The translations under genes and the position numbers were made by a program. The notes beneath the pieces were generated by a model. It did no database searches. It worked only from the letters and a program-made list of their open reading frames with translations, and was not told the origin of the DNA. From Patagioenas fasciata (lineage: Eukaryota; Chordata; Aves; Columbiformes; Columbidae): DNA of 64,000 bases. The stretch spans positions 49,389,661-49,453,660 of the forward strand of contig NC_092522.1 in NCBI RefSeq assembly GCF_037038585.1, given 5' to 3'. Shown one piece after another: positions 22,891-36,140 of this stretch (position 1 is its first letter; each line of letters starts with the position of its first letter).

Positions 22891-25800
22891 TTCTGCCTAA
22901 GCAGCCTATATATATTTAGACAGAGCATATAACATTCTTGAATAAGCTGGCATACGATTATTTGTCTTACTGCACTTTGGACATATACTTATTATTTTCA
23001 TATTTACCAAATCAAACAAATAAATCGCATATTAGGGCTCCTGAATTCAGGCACTAAAGAGTGCGTGTGTTAGTGTATGTGAGTGAGTATGTATAATAGG
23101 TGATGTACAACCATACAAAGGTTGCACTCATGTAAGAGACAGCTCCATCCTATCAAAACAGTAAGGCCACCCCAAATAACCACCTCTTGCCACAACCCGA
23201 GTGTCTATATGCTAGCAGATGGTCCCAAGTCACCTGCTCAATCTCTTTCTTTCTGTGAGTAATTTTACTGCTAGCAAATGTGAAAATTCATGTCACAGGA
23301 ATAATCTATGAATGGTTACAGGTGGTATTTCCATGTGTGAGTGTAGCTGGGATCTGTACAATCAAAACTTGCCTAGTAATAAATTATGAGTTCCCAGACT
23401 GTAAAATACTTATAATTGGATCTGCACTCAACTGTTCTTTTGCTTGGGTGAGCTTCAGTGAAGGAGCATGGAGCATTATCAGTTAACTAATGGCACATTT
23501 GTAGAAAGCATGGAATAGGATCAACACTGTCGCTGCCACGGGTGTACAATCACACAGAAGCTGCTGTCAAATAGTAACAATTTTTGGTAATTGCCAGGCA
23601 TGGTGAGAGGCAGCAATCCTCTATATTCCATTACCCACTCTCCCAGACATTCATTTTGCTGAGGAAGGGATTTTAGAAACAGAACCTATATTTAAGGTCA
23701 ACTGAAGTCTGACGAGATTCCAATTTCTTTTTAAGTTGCCATTATTCAGCGTAATGCACTGCTGTGAGCATCTGGAAAAGGCGAAGCAGAGGGCTGAGCT
23801 GCTCTCGTGCTGGGAGCATGGGCCAGTGTCTGGAAGTGGAGCAGCTGGTTTTTGGTTGAGGCAAGACAGGCTGAAATTTGGGACCTCAAATGAAAGCAAA
23901 CTGCTGTTTGTGAGAGAGCGGGTGCCAGACTGTGAGCAGCTTTCTGCAGAATGCCTTGCTGGTATCGGCCAGGCTAGAGAGGTTATTTATGTCAGGTCAC
24001 AGGATTCCAAATGGAAAAGAGAAACTGCTTTAGCAAAGGGCGCTGAGGTGTCTCAGGCTGAGGAGCATGCTCTTCTGGCTGTCAGGGCAGGTCCCAAGAG
24101 AGGTGCTCTCCTCCTGTGTTCACTGCCTTCACTCAGCAGAAAGCCACACGTGTGCTATAGTTGGGCTTGGTGAGAAGGGCTGACTACCTTATGTTTGTCC
24201 TGTTTTTCTGAATGTAGTATGAAGTAGATAAAACATGGCAGCCCGGGTTTTAATAGCATTCCTGGGAGATGGGCTCAGTTAGAAGTGCGAAGGAGTCTGC
24301 TGTGGGTCATGCAGCATTGTTAGTTGGCGCCTAAACAGGTTGCAGGGTTTGTCCTCCTATTCCAGTACCAGCTCTTCACTGACAAACTTTCAAAAGCCTC
24401 AGTACCTTTGTGCCAAATCTTTTTATTTTGTTCCCATCATCAGATTAATCTGGCAGTTGGACTTTGACCTTGCCAGAACCTCAGTTCTCAAAATATCTAA
24501 AGAGGATGGAGAAAGGAGAACTTCCCAAGACAGGTTTGAAAGACTCATCAATGATGCCAGGGCGTGTGTGGGCGGCGGTGGGGGGACCACTGAGACCCCG
24601 AAACACCCTGCTTGATACCCAGTGCCCTGAGATGCAGGCTGTGAGCTGTGGCAGTGAGGTGGGAGCAGAGGTTTGCTTTCTCCCACCCCTCCTTCTCTGA
24701 CCTTTTGTGTGGGCTGGCAGCCCATGCTGAGGGGCTGGGCAAGAGCTGCGGGAGCGCAGCAACTGCTGTGCCCGAGCCTGCCTTCCCCACGCTTCAGTCA
24801 CAGTCCTAATTCACTTCCAGAGTGAGTCAAGATAAACTGAATTAGGGTCTATTTCTGAATGAGTTTAATCTGCTGCTGATTACATGTCAGCACCTAATCT
24901 ACTTTCAAAGATAAGTCAGTTTAATTTTCCTGAATGTCCCCCGTATCAAGAAGGCCTGAACGTGACTGGGATGAAACCTATCTCCCATGCCTAAGGCGGC
25001 TGGAGAGATACCAGTTTAAGGAGGTTTGGAGCACCTGATGACCTCAGGCAGACATGAAGCATTGCAGTAACCTACTTACTGAAACCCTGTGAAGACTTCC
25101 CTGTGAATACCCCTGTGTACCCATCAGCGGAGGCTTTGGGTGGATTCATCAGAGGAGCAGGAGGCAGAAGTCCGTGGGTGCTGGTGCTGGCTCATGCTCA
25201 GCTCCATCACGCTGCACACCCGGAGCACGTTCCTCCAGCTGAAGGCAACACCATGAACAAAACCACACTCTTCTGCCTACATTGTTTCCAGATGCAGTAA
25301 ATGTTAAGCAAAATTAGATATTGTATAACGAGGAAAGGTGGTTTTTTTTGCTTCTTCTTGAAAGTTTCAGTTTGTAAATAGTACTCAGACCTCTGGATTA
25401 GAATATTTTACAACTATGATGTGGCAGAGTGTCAGCACAGCAAGTAGCACTTTCATGAATACTGGTAAAATATAGATGTATATCAATAGTAATGTAAAAC
25501 TGACAATCTTGTACCTGTTCGGTTTTGTTTGTTTTCTTTTTGAGATAGAATGACGCTGAGAATACAGTGCTTATTACTGCCATGCTGCTGTTTATAAGGG
25601 TCAAACCCAGCCAATTCAGACAGAAGAAAGCGCTCCAGGGTGTTAGAGGGTGTTTGTGCTGTTGGAAACTGTACCTCTAGAACATCCCAGAAGGGGACCT
25701 GTGTCATATTTCAAGTACTTTTAAATTAATGTTTGTTTGAGAGTGCTGTTTGAATGCCATCCCCTGAAAAGTCAGTAACTGCTAATCACGGTACAGAATA

Positions 25801-26070
25801 GGGCAGCATTTGGCAACCATCTTAACAGCCCCCAGTGAGTACGTGTTGTAAGCCTCTGTGTGATGCACAGAGGGTAAGAGTGGCTGAAGATATGAAGAGG
25901 TGCAGTTCTTCGAGAAACAGTAAATTTTCACTCAGAAAATAATGGAATTTGTGGAAGAAAACCAAGGTATCCATGAATTTCAGCCAAATTTGTCAAATCG
26001 AAGATTTAAAAATACTTTGTTCTCATGGTTTTGAAGTTGAATTTTTTTTGGAGGGAAATCACAGAAAATA
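22891..26070. other. Intergenic DNA, nothing recognised
   Basis: No gene is recognised. A 145-codon plus frame (23736-24173) and overlapping frames on both strands at 24340-24801 lie in GC-richer DNA and have no known domain. The stretch 24800-24960 is rich in 'aattcagttt'-like motifs and may be an old repeat. Confidence 0.45.
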
Positions 26071-26112
26071 TTGTTATTATAATATTATCATTACTGTTAC
26101 TATTATTATTAT
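26071..26112 (+). repeat. Imperfect ATT-rich microsatellite
   Basis: A run of imperfect TTA/ATT trinucleotides ('tgttactattattattatg' in its second half). Confidence 0.75.
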
Positions 26113-29100
26113 GCAACATCATTTGGGATGGGAAGAAACTTTTATTTCAAATAAACCAAAATATTTCAGGAAAATTTGTTTTGGGTGGGGTGTTTTTTGT
26201 TTTACAAAACCTCTAATTTGTTCTGGTTCGCTTTTACCCAAACCTGGAGCTGTTTTGCACTTTCCCCCACCTCAGCTTGCACACCACACTGAAAATCCAA
26301 GTATCACAAGCCCTACATCCAGCTTTCTTTCAGCTCTGTGTTTCTCCTGCGCAGTCCTCCTGGGCTAGAAGGATGTGTCCATGGTATATCCCTCTTTCCA
26401 ATCATGGCAAACCCTGCAAGCAGAAGGACTCACCTCTGGTGAGTGGATGTTAATAAGACACCCTCTCTGCTGGTGCCTGGGTTTTTTGGAAAGAGCTGGT
26501 GGTTTTCATACAGAAGATCCCAGCTTCGTTCCCTCTGCCAGGTGTTGGCCGAGAGGTTGTTGTCACCTGTTGATGTGGAAACTCACTTCTTGGGATAAAT
26601 GTCATCTGGTCCAGACCCATCACTATATTGCAGTCAGTGGCTTTTATGTGAGCAGGGTGAACGAATCACAAATCACCTAAAGGAGATCTGCATGGTAAGC
26701 AGTAGGGGGTAAACATTTCTCTCTATGGAGTGATGGAAGACAAGACTGGATAATGAGTGATTTTCTATCTCAGCAGATGGCTTTTGAACTTTCTTTTTTC
26801 TCTCTACTATACACAGAATAAATGTCTCCAAGTCATTCATAAAAATACCACTTTGTCCTCTGAAAATCTCATTTCAGTTGTGAAGTGCAAGTCAACTGCT
26901 CTGAGTAAATATTTATTAGATGTTAATAACATGGTTCAATATTTCCTAATTGTCTGTTCTACAGAATAAAACTGTGCTACTTGTGCTCAGAACACAAGTA
27001 GCTTATAATTTCTAATCCTTCTCTTCATTTCTCCATTCCTTCCTTATGAGTTTTCTTCTGACACTTGATTATATGCCTTAAATCCGATCTAATTGTATTT
27101 GATTTAGAGACTTTTTCCCCACGTGCTTGTATGGCAGCATGTTTCTTGTCTAGCTATAGTGTTAATAACAATTACACAGTATTTTCTTATCATCACAGCA
27201 GGGATGATATGATCCTGTGGTTTTATCCTGCTCTCAGCTGAATTCTGTGGAAAATCACCCTTATCTATGGCAGGAGAGAGCTTGAGTCCATTACAATTGC
27301 AAGTCATCAGTGTCACCTTTCAAGGTGTACACCGGGGTGGGGCTCAGAGGTCCTGCTAGCCCAGAGCTCAGCTGCCTGAATGAATTTGCAGGGGTGACTT
27401 GTGATGTGTGCTGCTCTGGTCACAGCTGTGGATCAGAATCTGAGCTAGAAGGGTGGCTGGTTGTCCATAGCCCTGAATTATTTATCTGCTACCCATTGCA
27501 CAGCATGTTATTGCTGCAGCTTATTCTTTTGTGCCTTGCCTGCATTCTCAAAAAAATAGTACAGATCCACAGAAAAATCTCCCATGTCAGTATCCTGCAA
27601 CTAGAAATCCCTTGTTTCACTGCAACAGTTTTGAACAGCACAAGAAGAAAGGACAATTTCTGAGATAGATGTTTTTCCTTCAACACATGCTTTTGTACCT
27701 TCTGCACTCATCCAGCCTTTTTATGTTCCCCCAGTCCTCTCTCACAAATAACAAGTGATACACCATAGACAAGTCTGGCAGGTCATCAAGATGCAAAGGT
27801 TGGATTGTACGTTAAGAGAATAATTCAGATATCTTTAACGTTTTAGTCATTATTCCCAGAACACCAGGTTTATGGACCTGCAATATAATCTGCCTGATAA
27901 TTTACATACCATTTGACCTTCCACAGTCTCAGATTATTGTTTTTATTGCCTTGGAATAACTGGTGAAAGGTAACAATTACCTTACTATAAGTTTCCGATG
28001 GAAGTGCATTTCCCTGTGCTGAAGGCAATGTGCTATATCTAAGGGAATTCCACATACAAGTCATTTCTGTGTATCCTTGTGATTATGCTTCTGATTTTGG
28101 TATCATTACTTATTTATTGAGCATTGCTAATGAGCTCAGTTTTGTACACCATGTAGGAAAAACATGCAGGGCCTGACTCTCAGCCAAGTTAAACCGGTGT
28201 GGTGTGCCCTGGTGAGTCTGGCTTTCACTCCCTTATCTTCAGGGCTTACCATCAAAGGGTTTCACACGAGTGCATTAGGTACCAAGCTCTTCTTTGTTTC
28301 ATTTGCTAGCTGTACATTCAAACACCTTTGGGGATCTGCCCTTGCTGAGAACCCAGGACTTTAAATCGGCTGCAGTGGGAATTCCAGTACCTCATTCCTA
28401 AATCACACTGGTCTGCCTTTCCTTTTATTTTTTCTCTCTTATTTCTTTTATCCCCCTTCTTGCATGCTGAAAAAGTGCTGTATCTTATCAGAAGCAAAAA
28501 CCACAAGGCTTTTTATTCCTTTGAACACAAAAGCAAAATTCTTACAGACATGAATATCACACAATCAGAGCACTTGGCAATGTGAGATGTTGCACAACCA
28601 TAAAGTTAACCTGCGTTACCTTCTTCCCTGCTCAGACCCCTAGATGTTGCTCACCAAGGCTATAAAAGGTCCCACTCATCTGGGGGAAGATGATTTCCTT
28701 GTGAACTCTGCAGGGAGAAGCCACCAGGCTACATTCCTGGGCATTTGGCAAACTCTGGGCAGAGATGTGCTGGGGTATTGTGAGTTGTAGGGAAGGGGTA
28801 CATAAAGAGATGGGGGGGACAGATCTCTCCACTGCCATTTCTAGGCAGGACCGTTTCTCCTGGGAAAACCCCGGGAACGTCCCTCTTTGGACTTCAGTGG
28901 TGTTTCTGCATTACTCAGAGTGTTCTGGAGCAACACGAGATGGGATAACGCGCAGGTGGCTGAAGGCTGCCATGCCTCACCGTGGAAGCTGTGAGCTCCC
29001 TGTGGTGCCTCTTACAGCTACTCCCCCATGCCAGGATGTGCTTACAGCTCTCTTGGGGCTCGTGTAGCTGTCACAGCTCAGAGCAAAGCCACAGCTAATC

Positions 29101-29417
29101 CCCAATGTGTTTATTAATAACTTGGACAGACTTTGCAGTCCGTTCCAAGCCCTGCATAGCTATAGTCCTGCTGTTTTTAACACTGTGCTAACATAAAACT
29201 AGGTGTTCTATCAGGTGCAAGTGGTAACTGGCTGTAGTGTATCCATAGCTGGAGGGGTGCAGTACAGAAGGTTATCCCAGATGCAGAGAACATGAGCAAA
29301 AACCAAGAGATGATGGGAAATGTGAAAAATGTGAGGGCTTCTGTGAGGAAAAGAGCCAAACCCAAATAACATACAAGTAAGTCAGTAAATGGCTGAGGAA
29401 ACATATCCCTGGGAGTA
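26113..29417. other. Intergenic DNA, nothing recognised
   Basis: No gene is recognised. Open frames stay below about 120 codons and lack domains. Confidence 0.45.
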
Positions 29418-29516
29418 GTAAGAAAAGTAAGTGGAAGAAAAGATAGAATTACAGAAAGGATTGGAAGAGAAGGAGAGGAGAAGAGATGGGGGATGGGGGA
29501 GAGAGAGAAATTTCCT
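29418..29516 (+). repeat. GA-rich (purine) tract
   Basis: Dense A/G strand with ggaag, gagag and gggga units, most regular at 29463-29510. It produces a Glu/Lys-rich open frame on the plus strand and a 170-codon pyrimidine-side frame on the minus strand, both explained by composition. Such tracts can adopt triplex structure. Confidence 0.8.
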
Positions 29517-31754
29517 GGGTGTTCATTTTCCTCAGGGGAGTTTGGAGAGGGAATTGGAGAATGGGAAGAAAGAAAATAGAAAAATTAAGAGCTGTGAAAG
29601 GAAGGAGGAAAAGGAAGATGCTGAAGGGTATAAAAGTGTTAAAAATAACATGTTGAAGTAATGAAAAGGAAAAACATAGGCTGTGAATGGAAGTAAAACA
29701 TGAGTAGAACCAGACATTACTGTCCTTATGTAAAACCTCTTGCTGTTCAGTGTAAGTAAGCCACTGAACCCTGGGTGATGCTCTGCAGAGCATAGGGCTT
29801 GTCTGTGTGAAAGAAGGGATCAGAATCTGGCAGGAGGGTGAGGTCGATGGAGAATTGGATGGCTGAGAAAGTGCAAGAGAAATAACAAAAATCAATGTTA
29901 CTGTGGAAAGGCTGATGCCAGAATGTTGTGGAAAGAAATTTTGATTTTTCACTTTCTGCAATGAATGATTGCTGAGGCAGGAGAAGAACTAGTCAGGCCT
30001 GGTGCTGGCTGAATGGTGTGCACATGAGCCCCTGCATTTTGGGTGCAAGTGTGGATCTCTCTCTTCAGAAGTTTTCTTGAGCTTTTCTGTGGTGGTGAGG
30101 ACTCACCTGAGCACATCCATACAGTGACTTTTCTTGGTGCATGCTGATGCGTCCAAAGCCTGACAGCTTGTTATGAGCAAATTAGAGTTCCACCAGGAGC
30201 CTTTCTTTATTCTGACTTAAAATATTTTTGAATGAAAAAAGCTTTCTGAAAACAGAGGTGATTGCACTTTTTTTTATACTTTCCAAGAAAAGAATGACTT
30301 GTATGAAAGCTTCTACATTTTGCCTTACTACCTCTTCACACAGGTTTGGTTGTCTGTCAAGGTGGGAGGGAGCGGGTATTCTCCAACCATAATGAAGGCA
30401 CTGCAGGGTGATGCAACTGAGATCTTCAGTCGGTTTACCTCCACCAGTCTCAGTTCTGAGATTGCCATCCAGCTTTATTCTCGGTGCTAATTGCATTCCT
30501 GGGGTTTTCAGTCCGTGAACAAGGTTGTTTGTAAGACCCACTGTGAAGTAAGGCAAATCAGCCTGCATGGTGCTCCATCCTCCTGCAGCTAAACCATTTC
30601 TCATAATTTGAAGTTATCTTGCACATGTTGACACTGCACCATGGTCTGCACCACACAACAAAGCAGAAACCCAGACAAACATTGACCACACTCCTCCCCA
30701 CCACTAAGACAAGGAGCAAGTGAGGTGATGGTGATATTTTCATTTTCCTGCTGCACAGGCACTCCCTGGTACTCTATTACAAACCTGCATGGAGGAAAGA
30801 GTCTGGTCCATTCCTCCAGGTCCCCAGATCGTAAAACTGTTGCAGATCTGCGTGCAGTGGGAGAGGGGGGATTTGTCATGGGTGCTGGGCTTCCAGGCTC
30901 TGGCAGAGACCTTTGTTTTATGGGACTTCTTGTGAAGCAGCATGCAGGGGAGTAAACTGGAACAATGCTTTGGTTTCCTCATTTTCTGGGCCTGGCAGAC
31001 AGGGATGCAGGACTCACAGTTGTTCAGGGCTCACACAACATCTGCACAGCAGCCCACAGGTCAGGTTGGGGGGCTGCAGCATCCCACAGCTCAGGCTTTG
31101 CCTTCAGGGGGATTGGTCCTGGGGTACAGATTTGAGCCTGAGGGTCTTCATGAGCAGCTGAACCCTGAATAATAAACCTTCTCTGCTTTCAACCACAGTG
31201 AAGACAAAAATTCACAGTGACTTAGAAAATGTTAGGAGTGGAGTCCCATATCAGAACAAGGTCTAGGAGTGACTGGAAAAGGGGTATATGTGACCAGCCG
31301 AGTGTACCCCCGTCACATAGCTGGGAACATACGCATTGCACTGGGGAGAGAAGGGGGAGTGCTGCTCCCTCAGGACTCTTGCTGCTGGGAAACCCACATG
31401 TGCAAGCAGAGTTAGATCCTGGGAATGGTCCCTGCTTGTCCAGCAAAAGCATGAGGAAGGAAAGGTGTCTGATCTGGAATTTGTAACTGCCAAAATGTTT
31501 AAGTGACTGAAAAGCTCCTGCAGCTCAGTTTCAACACTGTGCTGTTGAAAAAAAAAAAAAAAGGGAACTGGATGGAGCTGTTGATAAAACAGGATTGAGA
31601 CTGTTGAGAAGCTATATGAAACCACTGAGATAATTTCCCCGCTCCGAGTGGGATCAAATATATCTGTAGCACTGGCAGATATATTCCTAAAATCCTCTGC
31701 TAGCACGGGATCTGGGTCTCCCTAAGGACTGTTAGCCAGCCTTACATTTTCCTC
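29517..31754. other. Intergenic DNA, nothing certain
   Basis: A 140-codon minus-strand frame (30182-30604) is less composition-biased than the others but matches no family I know. An A15 tract lies near 31550. No repeat was recognised. Confidence 0.4.
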
Positions 31755-32475
31755 CAATATCTAACTGCCATTCTGCAGGATCTAGTGGACTTTTTCCTGA
31801 ACACTGGGCAAAGGGAATAAATGATAATTGTCTTTTCTTGGACAGTCTTTCGCATATTGGAAGACTATTATAAAATCTCCCTTTGGAGCTTCTAAAGTGA
31901 CCAACCTAATGATCTGAGCTGTTTCTGACAGGCCACATTCTCTATATGTCTTATATAGCTTTTGCTCTTTCAAAAGCTACCCAGAACTAGATCCAATACT
32001 ACAGCTGGGTCTTCAGCAGTGCCTTGCAGAGCTAAGTAATTCACTGTTGCATATGACACTCCTGTAATAATACATCTGAGTATGAGATTTGTCTTTCAGG
32101 AGATTTACCTGCTTTGCTCATATTTGCTTTGGGTCTGGCTGTAGCTCTCACATCCTTTTTTTTCACTCCTTCCACTTCTTCTCTGATTCCTCATTTTGTA
32201 TTTGTATATTTGATCTTCCATTTCTTCGTGTAGTGCTTTGTACATCTTGTTACTAAATTCTGTCTTGCTAGTTTTAGCCACTTCTCTAACGTATTGAGAT
32301 AATTTTGAATTCTGATCCCATCCTCTGAAGTGCTTGCATCCCCTCCCACCTTGGTGTCATCCGCAAATTTTATAAGTGCACTCTCCACTCCATCATCTCT
32401 GAGGATGGCAAGAAGATACTGAGCTAGGTAATAAAACATTACTTTTAAACCTTGCAAAGATAAATAGTGAGTTAA
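31755..32475 (-). repeat. CR1-family LINE fragment: RT catalytic part to C-terminus, antisense
   Basis: The minus-strand translation contains the RT catalytic-motif block FADDTK (near 32365), preceded by DDGVESALIK and followed by a LEKW block. These are the conserved CR1 arrangement 'SGIECTLSKFADDTKLGG ... LDRLEKW'. Further along, after frame changes, comes an 'ALLKTQLWYWI-stop-FW' block (near 32000). It corresponds to 'ALVRPHLEYCVQFW', with one in-frame stop replacing a residue. The order of blocks is that of one collinear CR1 ORF2 3' half. The Phe-Ala-Asp-Asp box is intact but the frame is broken, so it is inactive. Confidence 0.75.
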
Positions 32476-32903
32476 GTTCTGATAAAGAACACTTCAGGAT
32501 GAAAAAGGTGTAAATATATCTTAGCTGTAGGACTTCTAATCCTGGTTTGTGTAAATAGTTCGTATGTGCTACATACTTGAGTAAAGATTGGAAAAACAAA
32601 ACCCTAATTTTTGTGAGGAGCTTTCTTCCCCTACCAGCCTAAAGGCAAATGAAAAAGGACACTGATAAACTGAAGTATAAAAAGAGCCGTATTGTATAGC
32701 ACGAGATAGTACCAAAAAGAAGTTTAGTATTCAGGGAATGTACAGCACTAAAATACTTGTCAGTGTTGCAGTATTTTGACATATAAGTGGGACTCACCTA
32801 AAGCCTTATCTTTGCCCTCCATTGCCTGGTGCTAAGAACTGGCACAGTGACAGAATTCATCTTGCTCAGGAGTCAAGATGTTGCAAGAGCCATCTCTAGC
32901 ACG
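32476..32903. other. Intergenic DNA, nothing recognised
   Basis: AT-rich sequence; it may include more of the degraded CR1 5' part. Confidence 0.4.
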
Positions 32904-32938
32904 AAAAAAAAAAAAAAAAGAAAGGAAAGAAAGAAATA
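32904..32938 (+). repeat. A16 tract followed by GAAA repeats
   Basis: Sixteen A, then imperfect GAAA units ('gaaaggaaagaaagaaat'). This could be a microsatellite grown from an A tract. I see no retroposed gene upstream. Confidence 0.8.
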
Positions 32939-35900
32939 GTAACACCTAGAGAAGTCTTACAGCCCTGGCTTGCCAATCGCACCATCTATACTTTTGACAA
33001 GCCTGGGTGGTTTTGTCTGAACTCAGAAATGAACAATTTGTGAACTTGCTCTCTGAGGAAATGTCAAGAAGCATTGGACGAAGAGGATACTTTCCTTAGC
33101 CTTTGGGATGTTGCCAGTTCTCTCAAGTTGCTGTTAACCTTGCCACTGCTTGTATGATTTTCCCATCTGTGTAACCAATTGAAAAAATACATCTTTTTGC
33201 CTCCAGAAGGTATTAATCCTGCCTTTACTTGATGCTGCTTTTTCCTTGTAGGGTGGAGATCTAACTGAAACAATGAGCTGAAAATACAAGGAATTCCAAT
33301 TTCACCTGTTCTTTTTGTATGGCTAGTTTTAGTGAATTTTATGGTTCTGAACAGTGCCAGATCAACAGCCTCTGTATTGATGTTCCCTTTCTTCTCAATA
33401 GAGCAGGTAGAGGATTGGTGCTGGTTTTGCTAAAGCTTCCTTGTTGGAGTGTGTCCACCATGAGTGGCCTGAGATCAGATTGTTTTACAGACAGCTATGG
33501 GACGGGGAGCTGAGCAGCCCATCCAAGTCTCTCTGATGGCCACCGGGAGCTCCATGTGCTGTTATCAGCCGCCTGAGGCTGCCAGCTATCCCGGCAGATG
33601 TGTGTAGAGTCTGGATGTGGCAGGATCAGTCTGGATGCTTCTGGGCTTTTCTTGAGGAAGCAGAGGAAAATCTTGGCAGGGAGATGTACATGGAAAGGGG
33701 GCAATGGGTTACATACTGAAAAGAGGCCTTGGCACAGCAGATTTATTTACTCAAATTTTTCTCGGCTCTAGGTAACATCACTCCCCATGGGGCACGCAGA
33801 ATAAAAGCACAGCTCTGGCAGGGTTTCCTACATTGAAGAGGTTCCTCTCTGAAGACTTTATTTCCCTTGGAAGGAGAAAACCCTCCACCTGGTAAATCGC
33901 AAATGCAGATCTCTGTTGTGTTTGTCGGTGTGAGCCTTTTGGTTCTGAATTTCTTGGGACATCAGAAGCACATTGACTCCTTTCAGACATATATCAGCTA
34001 CTGCCTCAAGTTCCCACCAGGACCCTGTTTCTTTGGCTGGGGAACGGGGTGAGGAAGTCCTGTCAGGACCTCTTCTGGTTCTTGGAGGCTCTTTATTTCA
34101 AGTCCTTTTCCCTGCACAGCAGCACAGTACATTTTTGCAAGAAGTAAAAGAATGATGTGCACACTGACCCCGACAAGTGCTCAAGATCTGAATCTGTTCA
34201 GGTCTTTCAAATGCAAACTCCCCACCTTTCCCCTCTCTCTCTTCATGAGCTATGATATGAGATAATGGTTGATGAAATTCAGTAGCTGAAGTACCAGTGG
34301 GATCCTGAACAAATTTGGTGTCCCATCAAATTATTTGATATAGCTATACAACAGCTCGATGTTTCAGCAAGTAGAGGGAAAAAACAGCTCTCCTTAGTGC
34401 ACTGCGCCTGCTGATGGGTTTTTTTTGGCTTTTAAAATAGAAAATCTAACTAAAATAATAATCTTATGAACTGCCTCATTTTCCCTGTTTGTTATTGTTA
34501 CTCAAGAACATAGTATGCCTGAAGATAACCCAGCCAAGAAAGCAGCATCGACAGCAAGCAAATGCTATGGAGAGCCAGCACAGAGCATTGTGATCTAACC
34601 CAGGGAAACTCCAACCGCCAAGATAATTATTGTAATTTAGTCACATGAGAGAAAACATGTGATTAATTGCAGCAAGAAAAAGCACTGCCCTTTGTCAAAT
34701 TAAAAGAAGTCTGCCTGCCAGGAAGAAAGACAAAATTTGTGAATCTGATAAACTGAAATAGAAGTGGGAAAGAGCAAGATAAAAGCTAGCAGTGGTCCTG
34801 CAGCAGGTGAGGCTCCCCATTACACCCAGCCCCTAGCAAGGTCCCCTCAGAAAGCAGGGAAAACCGTGACACCCAAGTACAGAGGATGTTGCTTTTTTTT
34901 TCTGGTTGAAACCCTGTGCCAGTGGCTTGGTGGAGCCCCAGGGAAGTGTGGGAGCACAGGGGGATAAATTTCTGGAGTATAGGGTTTCTCCACAGCGTGT
35001 AGGTGTGTGCCTGGCTAACGTGCAGTGACCTGGCCCCCTTCCTGATGGGATCCTTGCCTTCAGGTGCGACGGTGTCTGTAATGTTGAGCCACCATCCGCT
35101 CTGTGCTCCTGTCAGCAAGAGCTCTGGGTCTCAGCTGCTCCAGGGCACAGAGCAGGCAGGATCCTGAAAGGGCAGGTGACTCAGACAAATAATGGTTTAG
35201 GTGAGGCACTGCTAAGCCAAGCAGGGGCTGTACTGGTTAAAGGCAGGATTTCTGCCGGCGAGCTGCTAGGATTTCTGCTGGTGCTCCACATGGCATGCAG
35301 CCGCCAAGGTCGATATTGTGTATGCGCATTTGTCTCGCCACTGTCACTCTGTACCTCTGCGGGTACATCTGTGTCCCTAGGCAAGTATTTAGTGAGCTTT
35401 TCTGCAACAAGGACTCACAGAGAATAGCTGGTAGATGTTTTATACCGTGCAGCACAGCCAAGGATGTTTGCTCCTGTCAGATTGTCCTGGGACATCCATC
35501 TAGTGGGGACGACTTAGGCAGTGCAAAAGAAAAATTAGTATACAGTAGAAATACCACTTATAAAAATGTGATACCAAAACCAGTTTTTTTCATATTCAAC
35601 ATCACGGAGTTTTCTATTCCTAGAATCATGGTAGGAAACATTTCTTAAAATGTGGGATTCTCCCTTCTTAAGAAATGATGTGTGAAAGGCTACACTGAGA
35701 AGGCATGTCCCTCATGCTGGGCTTCCCGACACCACCAGTATATGTCCATACATAACCAAGCAGAGCGCATGTCCTCTCTTTTCTGGTTCTCCTCTTCCTT
35801 TTCCCATGCCTTCCTCACCTGTGCCTCCTCTGCCACTCCCCCATCCCTGCACAGAAGCCTTTGGGGCCATCAGTGGCCCTGTGAGCATTTCTACACACAA

Positions 35901-36071
35901 AGTCTCCTGTGGTGAAAGTTTTTAGAGCTGTTCTGTGCAAAAGTATATGTAGAAGTGCAGTACTCTGTGCAAATGCATTTTTTTTTCTCTCCACTGTATA
36001 TTACCACCATTCAATGAGAGAAGGAGCTGTATGAGAGACCTCATTATTTTTCTCAACTTACATCAGTTTTA
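32939..36071. other. Intergenic DNA, nothing recognised
   Basis: No gene is recognised. A C/T-rich run lies at about 35771-35855. The stretch 34430-34735 is rich in TAAT/ATTA motifs and is discussed as a candidate conserved element. A CT-side and a GA-side open frame overlap at 35176-35461 without domains. Confidence 0.45.
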
Positions 36072-36140
36072 GCCTGTTGTAGTTACATGGTTTTCTACAG
36101 AGTTACTCCCAGTTTACACCAGTGCATGGGAGATGACAGT
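36072..36140 (+). repeat. Ancient amniote repeat fragment
   Basis: 'gagttactcccagtttacac' followed by 'cagtgcatgggaga' resembles the old amniote repeat 'gagttactcctgatttacac' followed by 'cagtgtaagtgaga'. It is short and diverged; assigned by eye. Confidence 0.45.

Noticed and set aside
28164-28240. Possible further ancient palindromic repeat near 'ccaagttaaaccggtgtgg'
   Set aside because: Only one short block resembles the family; too weak to list.
29431-29661. Glu/Lys-rich plus frame and its 170-codon complement (29449-29961)
   Set aside because: Both are explained by the purine-rich tract.
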